This document shows positions 1-12,800 of a stretch of 64,000 nt of DNA, piece after piece (the stretch's first letter is position 1; every line of letters starts with the position of its first letter). The notes under the pieces are model-generated. The model made no database searches, was not told the origin of the DNA, and worked only from the letters and a program-made list of their open reading frames with translations. This DNA comes from Tanypteryx hageni (lineage: Eukaryota > Arthropoda > Insecta > Odonata > Petaluridae). A program made the position numbers and the translations under genes. The DNA lies in assembly GCA_028673005.1 (NCBI GenBank), contig CM054113.1:71124500-71188499 (forward strand), in the 5' to 3' direction.

Positions 1-960
1 AATGGCGAATATAATATAAGAGTAATTTGTGTTCTTGAGCATTTACAATTTTACACTTCATTCATTTTTGTTGTAGTATAATATCGTTCAACCATCTTAT
101 GGAAATTCTAATTCCTACAAGTTGTTCCTTATTATTTTCTGCAATTTTAAATATGGTTAAATATTTTCTAACTTGCCTTTTACAAAAGTTATTGGACAGT
201 TTAAGTTTGCCCTAATTTTAGTTATTTGCAATTAAGATGTATTAAAGAATATAAATTTGTAAACAATTTATACTAAACCCAATTAATAAATTTTGAAAGT
301 TTCAGATTCCATATATTAGAATTAAATTTTATACAAAATGTTCAGTTTAGAAATATCATGTCTAGCTGCCGTTTTCCACATGGTTAGTCGGAAAAGAAAA
401 TCTTCAGTAAAAGTAGGCAAAGTTTGACAACCGTATATTTGCAGTAGGGATTTTAATTCCGAAGAATATCTTGTAAATTATGGCATAAAACTTGGTATTA
501 ACTCCACTTCGATTCACAAAAGGAGATATCTGGCTTAAAAATGGTATTGGTGGCTTATAAACTGTATTGGTGGCTTAAACACTGCATTTGAAATTGAGAT
601 ATATTGGAGAGAAACGTATCGTATATAGAGAAAGTAAAAATTCATATGAAGCAAATGATTTAGTGGAATTTTATTCGATTCTATGTGCCGCAAAACTTTC
701 CAAAAACTAGCCGATTTGTCTCACAAATGATTACGATATCTGGATGCAATTACATTTCCGTGAAAAAGTTCTTACGAATGACATTTGTTAAATCTAATTT
801 GCTGACGAACATTTACATTATGTTTTAAGAATTTTTGTGACAAATATTGCCGTTAAAATAACTTATCTCCCACAAAATCTGAAGGTTCCTAATGTTCGCA
901 TTGACATTTAATTCAAAATATGTAATAGCATTGTTTTTCCAATACTACTATTTCTTATTA
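1..960. other. AT-rich stretch with no recognised feature
   Basis: No coding frame of note, no RNA gene and no clear repeat boundary is visible. It ends at the left terminus of a hAT-type element. Confidence 0.5.
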
Positions 961-968
961 GTTACTGG

Positions 969-3900
969 CAGGGCTGGACTTTGCATAGGCCAGCTAGGCA
1001 GCTGCCTAGGGTCGCCAATTCCAAGGGAGGCCCCAGTTATAGAGGCCTCTACTAGTACTTAGGTTAGATAATCATGGCACAAAGACTAAAAATAACAGTG
1101 ACCGAGTGAATGGAATTATCATTAATTCTGCCTCACTTTCTCTTCACAAAATTTCAAAGCATTTCTTTTCTCACACATTCCTTCATGCTTATCTTACTGC
1201 CCCCTTCCCATAATCCAACCGAACGGTGACCAGAGGAGGAGGGAGAGGGTCTCGGGTCCCTTACTAGGGTCTTTCTCTTTTCTCTGCACGAATGAGTAAA
1301 AGGAAACGGCCCCTTTAATAGTTTCCAGATGTAGGAATGTTTCCAAGCACTTCTTGAAAGACAGAGGCTATTTCAGAGGATTAGTCTCATTTGGATTCTC
1401 TTTGAAACAACATCAGTAGTTTGAGTTCGTATGTTTCAATTACACTGAACACTGGATAATTCATTTGAAAATACGTAAAGGTGATTAAGATATTCTTCTG
1501 AAGTTATTAATTTTCATCTCAAGATTTTACGTTGACCACAAGTGTTACTCTACAGATGAAGGGAACAACTTCAGAAGTTCTTGGTTGCAGACCATTTCTT
1601 TTTCCCGGATACTTTTCCAAAATGACCACTTTCTACAGTACCCAATTAGCAGTATTTGGTAAGTAAAGCTAATTATTTTATGATGCGGAATTTTGTTTAA
1701 TTTTCGTTGTTAATAATAATGTCCTTTAGGATACTGAAAGCCCTGCCATAATGTAACTGAATGATTTTGATAAAGTAATTTGAAGTAAACTTATTAAGAC
1801 TTGAATAAAATTTTACCATAATTTTATTTATTAGAACACATTGAAACAACACCATTAGTAGAATTAGTAGTAATCACATCAGTTTCATCTATCTACTTAA
1901 CAGAAACTCGGTTTGAAAAGTCAGAACCATGTGGAATTGACTGGAGTGATATTGGTCTATGGCCAATAACTCTGAATAATAATCAGCAAGTCTTTGTAAT
2001 TGGTAAAGGTTCAAACAGGATTAGTAACTTTGACTTTCCTGTCAATGAGAGTATTAGACATTTTTCTGTATCATTGTACATTTGGAAACTTTTAAATGGT
2101 GAATTTGTCGATCGTCGTTGGCCAGTTTGTTCTAAAAAGCTTGACTGCATTTTCTGCTTCTGTTGCAAGTTGTTTTCTGATTTTAAAAACAAATTTTCAA
2201 ATTCTGGATTCAAAGACTGGAAAAATCTTTCTATATTGATTATTTTTATTATGTATATTACATGCCAAATTATTATTTATGATAATATGAGTTTCAATTA
2301 TTTATTATGCAAATATGTTATGCCATATTACTGTTGAAAAATAAATACTGTAAATTTTTATTTGAAAATATAACTATTATATATTTCAAAGGTTAAAATT
2401 TTTGCATAGTTTCAGTAAGCTGTGTCCAGGTGTCACGTTTCCATGGAATAGCCATGTTCTTATTCATTGAAAAAAGTGTGTCTCATTTGGTCACTACATT
2501 TATGAGATAAAAGTTCACTTAAAATTGTAAAATTAAAAGTTTTAAGCCAATAGCTTTAATTTTGCTCATGCTAAGTATTACAATCATAAGAAATAATTTA
2601 TTCAAAAAATATTTACAGGGGTAATGGGTGATAAAAGGAAGTAGGGAATAGGAACGATATTCAAGTATTTGACCAAAAAACCAAAATTGGAAAACAGGAT
2701 AGTCCTATCAAAATCACCCGAGGTGGGTGAAAACTTGCAGACTGCATCGAATAACACTACTGGAACATTAATTAAATCAGATATTGCAGCTTACAAGAGC
2801 TTACTTACAAATGAAGAAAATGTGGATGTTATACAGAATTTGTGGAAACCGGATGATCTTTTTCCATTTCCATATATGACTGAAAAAATGGAAAAGAAAA
2901 TTTCAATTGCAATGGTTGCACAGATATGAGTGGCTTGCTTAGTCGAGACTAGATGTATGTTTTTGTAAATATTGTTGCTTATTCGTGTCAAAATAAATTG
3001 GTAAAGTAAATCCCAACCTTTAGGTCAACTCGCATCAAGTGGGTACAATAATTGGAAACATGCAGTTGAAACATTAGAAGCTCATGATCAAGCCTTATGT
3101 CATTCAAATTCATTATGTTCTTACCTATCGACAAACAGCTCGATACGGTGAGAATGAAACAAGTTTTTGAGAATCAGCAATGCTTGGAACCCATAATCAT
3201 GACTATAATGTTATGTGGACAGCAAGGTATTGCACTACGAGGTCATGTGGATTCTGAAGAGTCTAGCATTGACAATAGGCCTGAGAAAAATGAAGGTAAT
3301 TTTCATGCAATCCTTAGAGCAAGGCCAGATGCTGATGACACCAATTTAAAATATCACTTTAAACAATGCGGGCGAAACAGTACCTATTTAAGCGGCAACA
3401 TCCAGAACCAAATAATAGAAATTTGTAATGATTAGATTCTGAAAAGACTTGTTCAAGAAGCAAATGATGCAAAATGTTTTGCTATTTTAGCAGATGAAAC
3501 AACAGACAATTCAACAACTGAGCAATTGACATTATGCATCAGGTACATAGATGAGGAAATTAGAGTTTGTGAGAAATTTTTACAGTTTGTTCCAGTTATC
3601 GACACTAGTGGAAAAGGTTTGGCTTCTACGATTATAGATAGTTTACTAAAATTTGGTATTTATATTTACTACCTTCATGGTCAAGGGTATGATGGTGCTG
3701 CTTCCAGTGTATTCCCAATTGTAGGCATCTACAATTGAAGCAGATGTGTTCCACTAGATGGATAGTGTGTCATGATTCTGTCATGGTAATGGTAGAACTT
3801 TTAGATGCAATTTACTTAGTGCTCAAAGAAATAAGTGATTGGAATGAAAAAGACACTTCATCTACAGCACAGATTCTTCAGAATGCAATATTCCATGGAA

Positions 3901-4690
3901 AATTTTTGGTGTCTTTGTATAGTATACAAAAACTGTACAGTTACATGCTGCCATTAAGTAAAGTATTGCAAAGTGAAAACATTGACTTAATTTCCATAAC
4001 ACATGTCGTTGAAGATGTAACATCTACTCTAAAAAGTATCCGAGAAAATGCTGATACAACCTTTGCAAATATTTTCAAAGAAGCAACAGATAAAGTAGGA
4101 GATTTTGGGGTTGAAATCACAATACCGAGAATATCGACATATAAAAAAATAGAAATAATATTCCTACTGAATCAGCAGAAGTTTATTAGAAGCGATCTAT
4201 GTTTATTCCACTTTTGGATTGTCTTGTGACACAATTAGAGACGAGATTCTTGACTCATTAAAGTATTTTAAAATACTTCATGTGCCTCCTTCCAAAAGGA
4301 TGTAGTTCTACATCAGATGTAGGTAGCCTATCAACTTTGGCAAAATTTTATTCTCTGGATATTTACGATTCAGTCTTCGAGAGTGAATTAAAGCTTTGGC
4401 AAAAATGGTACAAAAACAGGATACCTCCTACAAATGCATTAGAAGCATTAATGCAATGAAATCAAAATATATATCCAAACATTATTTATTAAAATATATT
4501 TGCAACTCTGCCGGTATCAACTAGCACAGCAGATTAAACATTTTCAACGTTAAGAAGAATGAAAATGTACTTGTGTAATTTCATGGGACAGGAAAGACAA
4601 TGGTTTAGTACTCCTCAACATTTATAGGGAAATGGAATTTCTCCCCAAAGACATATTAAATGAATTAGAAAAAAAGACAGAAGATTAGAT
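969..4690 (+). mobile_element. Decayed hAT element(s), ZMYM1/DUF4371-type
   Basis: The left end at 969 begins CAGGGCTGGACTTTGCATAGGC-like sequence, close to the terminal repeats of the small hAT element at 4919-5196 (CAGAGGCAGATTTATGCATAGG). The interior holds broken transposase fragments on the plus strand up to about 4690. The TTF-type zinc finger piece at 1998-2230 lies before a piece at 2660-2930 that is normally N-terminal in this family. Two overlapping or rearranged hAT copies are therefore more likely than one. No convincing right terminus or 8-bp target duplication was found for this larger unit. Confidence 0.65.
1998..4690 (+). pseudogene. hAT transposase pseudogene (TTF zinc finger, DUF4371, hAT dimerisation remnant)
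   Basis: Fragments in several plus frames resemble zinc finger MYM-type 1-like hAT transposases. At 1998-2230 there is a TTF-type finger with the cysteine cluster CIFCFCCKLF followed by GFKDWKN. At 3010-3080 a second GYNNWKHAVETLEAHDQA-like copy of that junction occurs. From 3130 to 3735 the DUF4371 region reads FAILADETTDNSTTEQL and then GQGYDGAAS, with a stop codon at 3433-3435. The 3735-4229 block continues the core, and near 4540-4590 FSTLRRMKMYL matches the start of the C-terminal hAT dimerisation domain. Stops and frame changes between the blocks make it non-functional. The family assignment is secure from these motifs; how the copies relate is inference. Confidence 0.75.
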
Positions 4691-4918
4691 ATAAAATTGT
4701 AATTGTGTTACCCAATTAAATCATTTTTATTTTATATTTTAGTAAACAAAATCTATAAATATTAATTTCATGTTTTGCAAAATCGAAATATTTATATTCA
4801 AATTCCATGTTAATCTACATATTTCTATGAGAAACTAAGAATTTATGTTCTAAATAACAGTTAAATAAATTTGTAACCAACATTGTTTTTCATTTTGTTT
4901 TTATTAATGCCTATACGC

Positions 4919-5196
4919 AGAGGCAGATTTATGCATAGGCGCTAGCTGGGGACCTCGTATTATTTGTTTTATGATAACTTATTTTTTGTTTTTATTTGTA
5001 AATCGACGTATTTTCTTTTGGCTGCAAGGGTACAAATGTTGTAATTTTAAAATTAAAATATATTTTATCCACAGGATATTAAATGTGTTATTAAAAACGT
5101 GTACTTTCATACACGAAATCAATGAGTTTCATTCTGAAGGGGGCCTGAAAATTTTTGCGCCTCGGGTCTATGAAAGCCTAAATAAGCCACTGCCTG
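4919..5196. mobile_element. Small non-autonomous hAT element
   Basis: The left end is CAGAGGCAGATTTATGCATA and the right end, read on the minus strand, is CAGGCAGTGGCTTATTTAGG. These imperfect terminal inverted repeats are of the same type as the larger hAT unit to the left. The flanking octamers (cctatacg and tatatatg) match at 5 of 8 positions, so the target duplication is only suggestive. There is no coding content. Confidence 0.55.
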
Positions 5197-5529
5197 TATA
5201 TATGTTTGTTCATAAATAGGTGCATGTGTGTGCATGTTTAGATATAAAAATGTAAGTATGCAAACATGGAAATGAGTGTTTACCATTGTGGACCCCCCAA
5301 ACAAAAATCCTGGGTATGCCTATGATTTCATATGATGTAGGCCAATGCGGAGTATATATTGCAAGACAATGTATTGCGAGTTTGCAAAGGAGTACAAGTA
5401 TTTTTAAAGAAGTACAAAAGGACTAAATAATTTTTCAGGAGTACAAAGTGACTGAAAGGAGTACTGTACTCCCGAAAGGAGTATTCTTGGCCACCTTATT
5501 TTAAGAGGATGTAAACACCCCAAGATTAA

Positions 5530-8310
5530 CCCTTTTGCTGCCAGCCTCCATCAAGTGGTATATGCGAAAAATGCCAGGGCTTTTTTGATGAATATGTATG
5601 TTTTCGGATAGAAATTTATATAAAAGCTAATATTAATATTCTGAAGCTAAATTTTATTATTTATTCTCTTTAAACATGCAGGATATAGAATACAATTTAA
5701 TTATGTTGTTTTCACTGCGTTTAAATTTAGGAAAAATATTTTATTCATAAGTTTAATTATAAAAAATATCAACTTTCACATTAAGATAATAAAAATTGTG
5801 CATAGAAAATTGTTGTTAGTAATTTTGTTAATATTAGTTATTGTTATTAGTTATTAACCTGAAAACAAATTTTTATGCTTGTGGCATAATTTTTGCAATA
5901 ATTACACTTAATTTAATTAAGCATTGTGCCCATCACCCACACACATTTTATCATGTGCACTTACGTTCTGGAAAGCATACACCCTGAAGGCCCTTCTCGC
6001 ACTTTGAACACATCGTACGGATCCTTTTTCGCTTCCCTTTCTCTGTTTTACTTCTTTTGCTGCACATGCAACAGTCCTTTTCTCCAGGTAATGTTTTTAG
6101 TGACTTCTTGTCATCTTTTACTAGTTCCTCTGGTTTCCCAGCTTTGTTATTTTTCTATAGGAGTCACTCATTTCCAAGATCCTCAACAATACTAATTGTA
6201 AAACACAAACGAGAGATAGCTTTTTTCTCAGAAAGGAGGTTTTCTTTGTAAATTATGTAACTGTTGAGGATCATCCGCGAAAATATGTTGAAGCACATTT
6301 TTTTCCAGTATTTCACAGTTCGTCTTTTGTCGAGGTAGGTGTACAGCATCATATCTGATGTGTCGATTCATCCCATGTAATCATTATATGATTGTATAAT
6401 GGATGGTTTCACTACCTCTTTATTCTGACCTCTACGTTTAAGAGGACGTTTACTATTTTCTGCTTTGGATTTGGTGGATAATAAGATGACTGGAAAACGT
6501 TGTGACTTCTTCTCCCAAACGGCAGCAGCAAGAATAGGGCCTTGACGGAAATATTTCTTCTCTCCTACAGCAAATCTTTGTGAATTCTTTGGGTAGAAAT
6601 TTCCTGTTTCTACAAATGGTACCAGTAACATTAGTGCTTTGCTCATACAAGTGTTTTACAAGTGGTACAGACATAAAAAAATTATCCATGAATATGTGAT
6701 AACCTTTTGTAAGATAATTCCCCATTTTCAATAATCTCATGACTACTGTTTATCCCAAGCCATTCTTTTGGATTTCAGTTTTATCTGCATCACTTTTTGC
6801 TCCTCTGTATATGAAAAATGCCAAACAATAGTTAACGACGGAGTCACATAACATCCAAAATTTTATCCCACACCGATGGTGACACTTATTGGGTAGATAC
6901 TGCAAGAGTTGTGCTTCAACCAAGCTCTCATCAACACTCAACTGTGCATGGGGAGTGTAGTGATATCTGAACAAAATATTGGCATGATCAATGAGAGGTT
7001 GGATTTTGGCACATGGGTCATATCCAGGTTCCCCGGGTTGAGCAAGATTTTTTGTATCGGCCAGGTGGAAGAATTTTAGGATCAGCTGGAAACGGCTTCT
7101 TGGAAACATTTCACGGAACCATGGGAGACACTGGGATTTGTGAGTAAACCAGTATAATTCTATTGTTGGCCACCTATTTACGCCCATATTCACTATGCAT
7201 GTGATGAACCCTTTCAGTTCAGGTTACGTTATATTTATCCATTTTCGTGCACGAGATTCCGGGGATAGATTTTCACATGACAAAAGAAAAAGTTTTGCGT
7301 AAGCATTTGTTTCTTTCACCAGTGTACTCAGAAGAGCATTAGTAAAAAATAAATAAAAGTAACTAATAGGGGCTGCAGTATGAGGGGATGCGTGTTTTGG
7401 TCCTGGTAGCTGTTGATAATCAAAATGGGATTCAGGCGGGTTACTTCTTCCCAACCATCTTCATCGGAATCAACTAGAGCTTCTCCTCTATCTAAATCTT
7501 CAGACACAGCACTCTCGGAGGAAGATACTCTTCCTTTTCGTGAGGAAGTAAGGCCAGCAGAATGGATAAGAGAGTCATCACTGCTTGATGATCTAATATC
7601 TTCATCATCGTTGTCTGATGGCAACTCTCTGTCACTCTCAGATGATACAAATAGTACACTTTTGATATTTTCATTTTTTAAGTGTTTGACATTATCGATG
7701 GAAGGTTTAAAAAAATATCCTCAAGATAAGAATTATATTTTCTGTAATTATATGTATTCTAAAATACTAATAAATTATGGTGTAGATTATATAATATATG
7801 TATATATTATTTATATACATTTGTATATTACAAGACCAATGAGAATATTTAGGCTCATCCAAAAAATATTTAAAACTTATATTAGTTTATTTGTGGTACT
7901 TTGCGAAAATTATTTTTAAAAACACGGAAATACAATACCTATTATTACTGGAAATGAAGTAACTCCTTTCCCGTATCCAAAAATCAAATATCAATTGGCT
8001 AAAAGTAACTATTACAGGCAAGATAAATCACTGTTACGACCTTTTCTAAGCAACACCAGATGAGCTACTGCGGAAAAAACAGCCGATGTTCTTCCAGTCG
8101 AAAAATAAAGCAAGTATTACAATTCTATTGAGATTTTTGTTGACAGAGATGAGTAAGCATCAGAAATAACAGATAAGTGTTTACGAAAGCCATCTGACTC
8201 ACAGAGACGAGAGGGACAGAGCGTACACAAATGCGGCCGATAGATTGGCTGGTGGCAGTTTTCGCACATACCCCAAGGGCCAATATATCGGCCGGCTGGC
8301 AGTTTAAGGG
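5530..8310. mobile_element. piggyBac-family element, full length but decayed
   Basis: The element sits between two TTAA target sites, at 5526-5529 and 8311-8314. The termini are imperfect inverted repeats: CCCTTTTGCTGCCAGCC on the left, and CCCTTAAACTGCCAGCC read inward from the right. Just inside, a second inverted motif occurs on both sides, tatgcgaaaaatgcca near 5562-5577 and its counterpart GTGCGAAAACTGCCA read from the minus strand near 8250. A broken minus-strand transposase lies between. TTAA duplication, CCC-starting termini and the DDE_Tnp_1_7-type protein together define piggyBac. Confidence 0.9.
6200..7624 (-). pseudogene. piggyBac transposase pseudogene
   Basis: Read on the minus strand. 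The acidic N-terminus (7624 down to about 7430, rich in S, D and E) shifts frame into QLPGPKHASPHTAAPISYF, then MGVNRWPTIELYW, LSVDESLVEAQ and the long core to 6750. It continues with HIFMDNFFMSVPLVKHL (near 6680) and, after another frame change, with YFRQGPILAAAVWEKKSQRF and RIDTSDMM-like sequence near 6350. The three catalytic aspartates of the family can be placed: D in SVDES, D in FMDNFF and D in IDTSD. At least two frameshifts (near 7420 and 6640) and three in-frame stops (near 7221, 6747 and 6365) break the frame, so no active enzyme is expected. The usual C-terminal cysteine-rich domain was not recognised. Confidence 0.85.
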
Positions 8311-8314
8311 TTAA

Positions 8315-8840
8315 TACACATGGCATGAGCTAAGCCAACTGTAGTAATAAAATAAAAAAGAAATAGAACACCAAAGCTTGTTTTAACTAACAGATTTTCA
8401 TAACATGCTCCATAGGCTTTTCAATAAAAATTTTACAATGAAATGGAACACTATAAAACTTATTGCAGAGAATAACACAAGATCCTTATATGCAAACTGC
8501 TAATTCAAAAACTGTAAAAGTTGACTTCTCTATAAAGACTGTTTTTCTTAGGGTAACTTTTATTTACTGTTGATATATATTATTAACTAACTATTGAAAA
8601 TAGGTAATTTAACTCCAGAGAGAGGTGTTTTGTGAAAGTAATTATTACTGCAAACCACTTATGTTAAATTATTACATGACCAAATGTAAATATGACATAT
8701 TGAATTCCATCTAATTTGTTGAGCATTAAGCTTCAGTAGTTTGTTTTTTAGAAAAGAATTTATTACTCGAAGACTACTGAATGTAAAATTTTCTAGATGT
8801 CATTATCAGCATCACAGTCTTTTTTGAGACATACAACATA
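8315..8840. other. No recognised feature
   Basis: AT-rich sequence between the piggyBac element and the next Helitron-type repeat. Nothing identifiable. Confidence 0.4.
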
Positions 8841-8849
8841 TATATTAAT

Positions 8850-9751
8850 GTAACATATAATAGACATTGTCCAAAATGTGACGCTGATGTCATCAATGGC
8901 ACGTTTTAACACATTTTTAACAAACTTCCATATTGGGTGGAAGGTTGAAATTTCACAGTAATGTTTGATTCAGATATAAAAATTAAATGACAAAAAAAAA
9001 ACACGAAAAAAGACTCTGGTTCGACTTCAGGGGGACGACTTCCATTTCCCGTAAGATAACACGTAAAAAGCAACTTTTTAAAGTGCAGGCTTTTATTCTT
9101 TTGAAATTAAAATTAGAAAGAATTGACGAACGATCTTCAAATTTAAACTGTTTTAGGAATATTAATGAAGTTTCTTATTCTATTCATTTTTTTCTGCCTA
9201 CCATTCGAAATCTCTCATATTAAACATTTAAATCACATGTTTTGGGAAAATAGCGGCTTTCACACAGGATGTTGTCTTGCCAACCACGTCATTGTTAAAC
9301 TTCGAGAATCAATTGTTGTCTCAACCCGCATATGTGTAACATATACGAATGCAAAAATAGCCTTAACTTATCGTACGAGTTTTCGCGAAATTACGTCATT
9401 CTAATGGGACTGGGATTTAGTTTGGATTCTTTTGCTTATCTAAACGACTATATAGGTGTAGAATAAGAGAGAGGGGGATGTGGGGAGGGAGATAGGAAGA
9501 AAGGGATATAGAATGGAAGGCACATAGAAAGTAAGGATGGTATAGAATTAGTCTATTTTTCCAGAGAGGGAGAGAGAAAGGAGAGGGAGGGAGAAAGGAG
9601 AGGGAGGGAGAAAGGAGAGGGAGGGAGGATGGGAGGGAGGGAGGGAGGGAGGATGGGAGAGAAGAAGAGAAAAGGATGAAGAATGGAAAGTTCCTTAAAT
9701 TTAATACTTAATCCATGTATACCCATCATATTTGATGGGCAATTAAGCTAG
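8850..9751 (+). mobile_element. Non-autonomous Helitron-type element (3' end well defined)
   Basis: The right end has the Helitron hallmark: a perfect hairpin CCCATCATATTTGATGGG (9722-9739), eight bases, then CTAG (9748-9751) followed by T. A polypurine tract fills about 9455-9675. The interior near 8990-9130 (CTGGTTCGACTTCAGG and downstream) is related to sequence at 27040-27090 and 52200-52350, which marks a dispersed family. No Rep or helicase coding sequence is present. The 5' boundary was not fixed; 8850 is approximate. Confidence 0.65.
9455..9675 (+). repeat. Polypurine tract (GGGAGA-type)
   Basis: Long run of almost pure A and G with units such as gagggagggagaaagga. It ends about 75 bases before the Helitron-type 3' hairpin. 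Similar tracts precede three other such ends in this window. Confidence 0.85.
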
Positions 9752-11560
9752 TATATTAATATTTACATTTTTCATTGACACTACAATGAGAACTTATCCC
9801 ATCAATACTCTGTCAAGTAACTAAAATAGGGAAGTGGTTCACTGAGACAGATTCTGAAAAGACAACTCATCCATAAAATCCCAACTGACCGAAAAATACA
9901 GAAATAAATTACATGGCTAAAGATAATGGTTGTTACCTTCAACTGCCTCTCTATCATTGTGAACTGAATCCTACTGAGATGGTGTGAGCATATGTAAAGT
10001 ATTATGTAAATATTAACAATACACAATTTATATTTAACATGCCTATTTAATTACTAAACTAATTAGGTAAGCTAACATTGTAATTCCAGTTGCAAGTGGT
10101 CAAATTTTCTGGTTTTAAATAAACAAAATTGTATCACGGTTGTTTTTTTCAATAAGCCTAAAGAGGGAAAGAATTATATGACTTCCTTATAGCACACCAT
10201 AAGACCTAGAATGACTTCATGTGAGATGGAGTATAGTAACTGACACTAATTTCTGTTCACAAAATCTATAAATGAACTATTAAGCCCACCTTATTTCCAG
10301 AATCCAAATGATGATTCAGATATTGGATAGCAATATCTTTACAATGGTTGATAAGATCAGAGTTGCATATCAGCTACAAAATCCTTGGTGGCCATTCATC
10401 AATTCTTGATTCTATAATAGAAAGGAAGTTTCGTGAGTTTTCAGTGAAAGAGCTGAGAGTATTAAAATGCTACTTCAAAAGAGATCCACACCAAAACAAA
10501 TATCTACTCAGATAACTAAGGCTGATTTTAAAATTTCTCAAGTACACAATTGAAAGCTCCAATGTAAGTTCTGATAACTTCAGAATAAGTATAGAGAGAG
10601 CAAAATATCAAGGTTTATAAGAGGTTACAGAATCTTCTGCATTCGTTGAACGTTAAGGATTCTTGTACGATTTCCTATTGGAGCTTTCTGAACTTTCCTC
10701 GGAATTACTAAGTCGAAAATGTACTCTGCTTAAAGCAAACAGAGAAGTAAACAGGGCGTTGATGACTTCAAATGCCAGATTGAAAAACAAGGCAAATTCT
10801 ACACCAAAGCGAAGCAGCAGTTAAAAAAAAATGAAGTTTTATAATGCTGTACTTCATGTTGCAAAGTCCCCATCATCAACAGGAGGCAATTTTTAAGAAT
10901 TCTGATAATATGAAATTAAGGCTACTAACTAAAGAAGTGTGAAACACAATTAGGAAATTCACGGTACTTCACAATAAAGATTGGCCGCAAAATTCGAATT
11001 TTAGAGACGGGAAGATAAAAATAGAAGAATTGACAGAGAATTTTCGATTTAATGGAAGAAGGTTAGCGAAAGCTTACAGAGAGTATAAGGATAGTAAAAG
11101 AACTATGATACGGGAGGATTTTGAAAACTAACAGAAAGAGCAAACATTATACTAGTCTCCACTGCAGAATGCCGACGGAATTTCAGTAGAATGAATTCGT
11201 GCATGTCCCCACAACGTGCACAACTTGAGAAACAAACCTTTTATTAAATTGGTCGGGCCACCTCTTTCCCAGTTTATTCCATAAGATTATGTTAAGTCGT
11301 GGGTTCTCCTGGCCATGCGCAATACCAAAGAAACAGCAACGTCGGAAAAAGAAAAGATCCGGCATGACGATTCAGAATATAAAACTTTGTGGGACATTTT
11401 ATAAGTTATTTAACTATTAAGAACAGCTTCTGTATAAGTCACCCACGTCCGAATCACCGAGGTAAGAGGAAATTGAAATAACAAACTTGATATTACTGTG
11501 GATACAAATATAAATAGAATTCATATGCAAACTAAAACCGAAACATATAAATGTAGATTT
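9752..11560. other. No recognised gene; possible old coding remnants
   Basis: Nothing identified with confidence. A stop-free plus-strand segment of 62 codons runs from 10943 to 11128 and reads as a charged peptide (NFRFNGRRLAKAYREYKD within it), ending at TAA 11129-11131. Around 10420-10510 another short charged frame occurs. They could be worn retroelement or transposase fragments. No family is assigned. Confidence 0.3.
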
Positions 11561-11569
11561 TATTTTACA

Positions 11570-11760
11570 ATGGGGGCTCCGCACCAAACCCCCACTTTCT
11601 TAAGGCCGAGCAAAATGTTCCTTTGAGGGAGATCGAAAAACACTTCTATCAACTTACCCAAACCGGTTAGAACGAGCAACATGTTCCACCATGCAAACAT
11701 TTCCCAAAACAACAAAAGAAGAACGAAAATCGCCATGGGTTACTTATACTGAAGCTTAGC
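11570..11760. repeat. Dispersed repeat shared with 35.16-35.56 kb
   Basis: The phrase GGCCGAGCAAAATGTTCCTT near 11612-11631 recurs, inverted, in the element at 35221-35556 (AAGGAACATTTTGCTCGGCC). Neighbouring AACAACAAAAGAAGA-type sequence is also shared. The boundaries are uncertain. Confidence 0.5.
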
Positions 11761-12539
11761 CAAGTATTATTATTTTTTAAATGTTATTCTGATCTCCTGT
11801 GCAAATGACCGGCAAATTATAATTATGGACCATACCCCATTTTTTAAAAGTCACTTTCATCACTGGGGGAAACAATTGATCGTGCAACAGTGCCCGGGTA
11901 AACAGCCCTCGAAATGAGGAAAGCGACGCGTCGCGACGTATTCAAGTAAAGAGTGAAGTTGGAGGTCATTGTGAAATAGGCCATTTCTAGATACAAAACA
12001 ACTCATAAGATGAATCAGCGAGTTCCATGGAGCGTAATGATATTTTTAGATGTTGCGTCTGATATAAATATCGCAAGGCACGACTTAAAATAGAGAAAAT
12101 TTAATATGACAAATTACTTACACATTAACTCTTCCTACTTGAGAACAAATTTAAAACCACGCCAGGTAAAATGAAATTCTTCCAAAAATCGGCTTTCACA
12201 GCGTTAGCTTAATGTAGAACTGAGGCCCTTCGTAAGCACGGCCAACGAAATTCAATGTCTCCGGCTAACAAGGATGCCGATAAAATTGGTTAGAATAAAA
12301 AAATCGCGTAGTCTTCGGCCATAAAAAATAAAATTATCGCAATTCTTTCTCAAGCATAAACGTGAAATTTTGCTACCAGTACTTGCTGCTTAATTGTTTG
12401 CATTTTAAGCGTCACGAAGATTGCATTTCAATGGATTGTGATGAGGAATACTGTACGACTAAAGATACGAATGCAATAAATGGGATATTAATCAACTCAC
12501 ATTTTCTAAATGTGGCCTGTGCCACTGTGAAATCTTATC

Positions 12540-12800
12540 AAAATCCCTCAGCGCCTCCACTTCTCCTCCCAGGCCCAGTCCCCTTTACCTCCCCTACCCT
12601 TTCACATTTGCCTCTCCTACTCTCGCCCCTTTACCATCCCTAAGAAGGCAGCCTATACCTTCTGGAGGGAGACTGACTCCAAGTTATTTCCCCTGGAGGC
12701 GAGAGCCATGTTTAACTCTCCTATATTGGTTTAAGATGGTTCGAATCCCTCCCGAAGCAATTGTGTGCTCCAAGGTAGAAAAAAATAAGTAAAAGTAAAA
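12540..12800 (+). repeat. Possible tRNA-derived SINE
   Basis: A B-box-like sequence GATGGTTCGAATCCCTCCC lies at about 12735-12753, followed by an A-rich tail (gtagaaaaaaataagtaaaa). No clear A box was found upstream, so the call is weak. Confidence 0.3.

Noticed and set aside
7413..7919. 168-codon plus-strand frame
   Set aside because: It is antisense to the piggyBac transposase N-terminus and becomes low-complexity Tyr/Ile further on.
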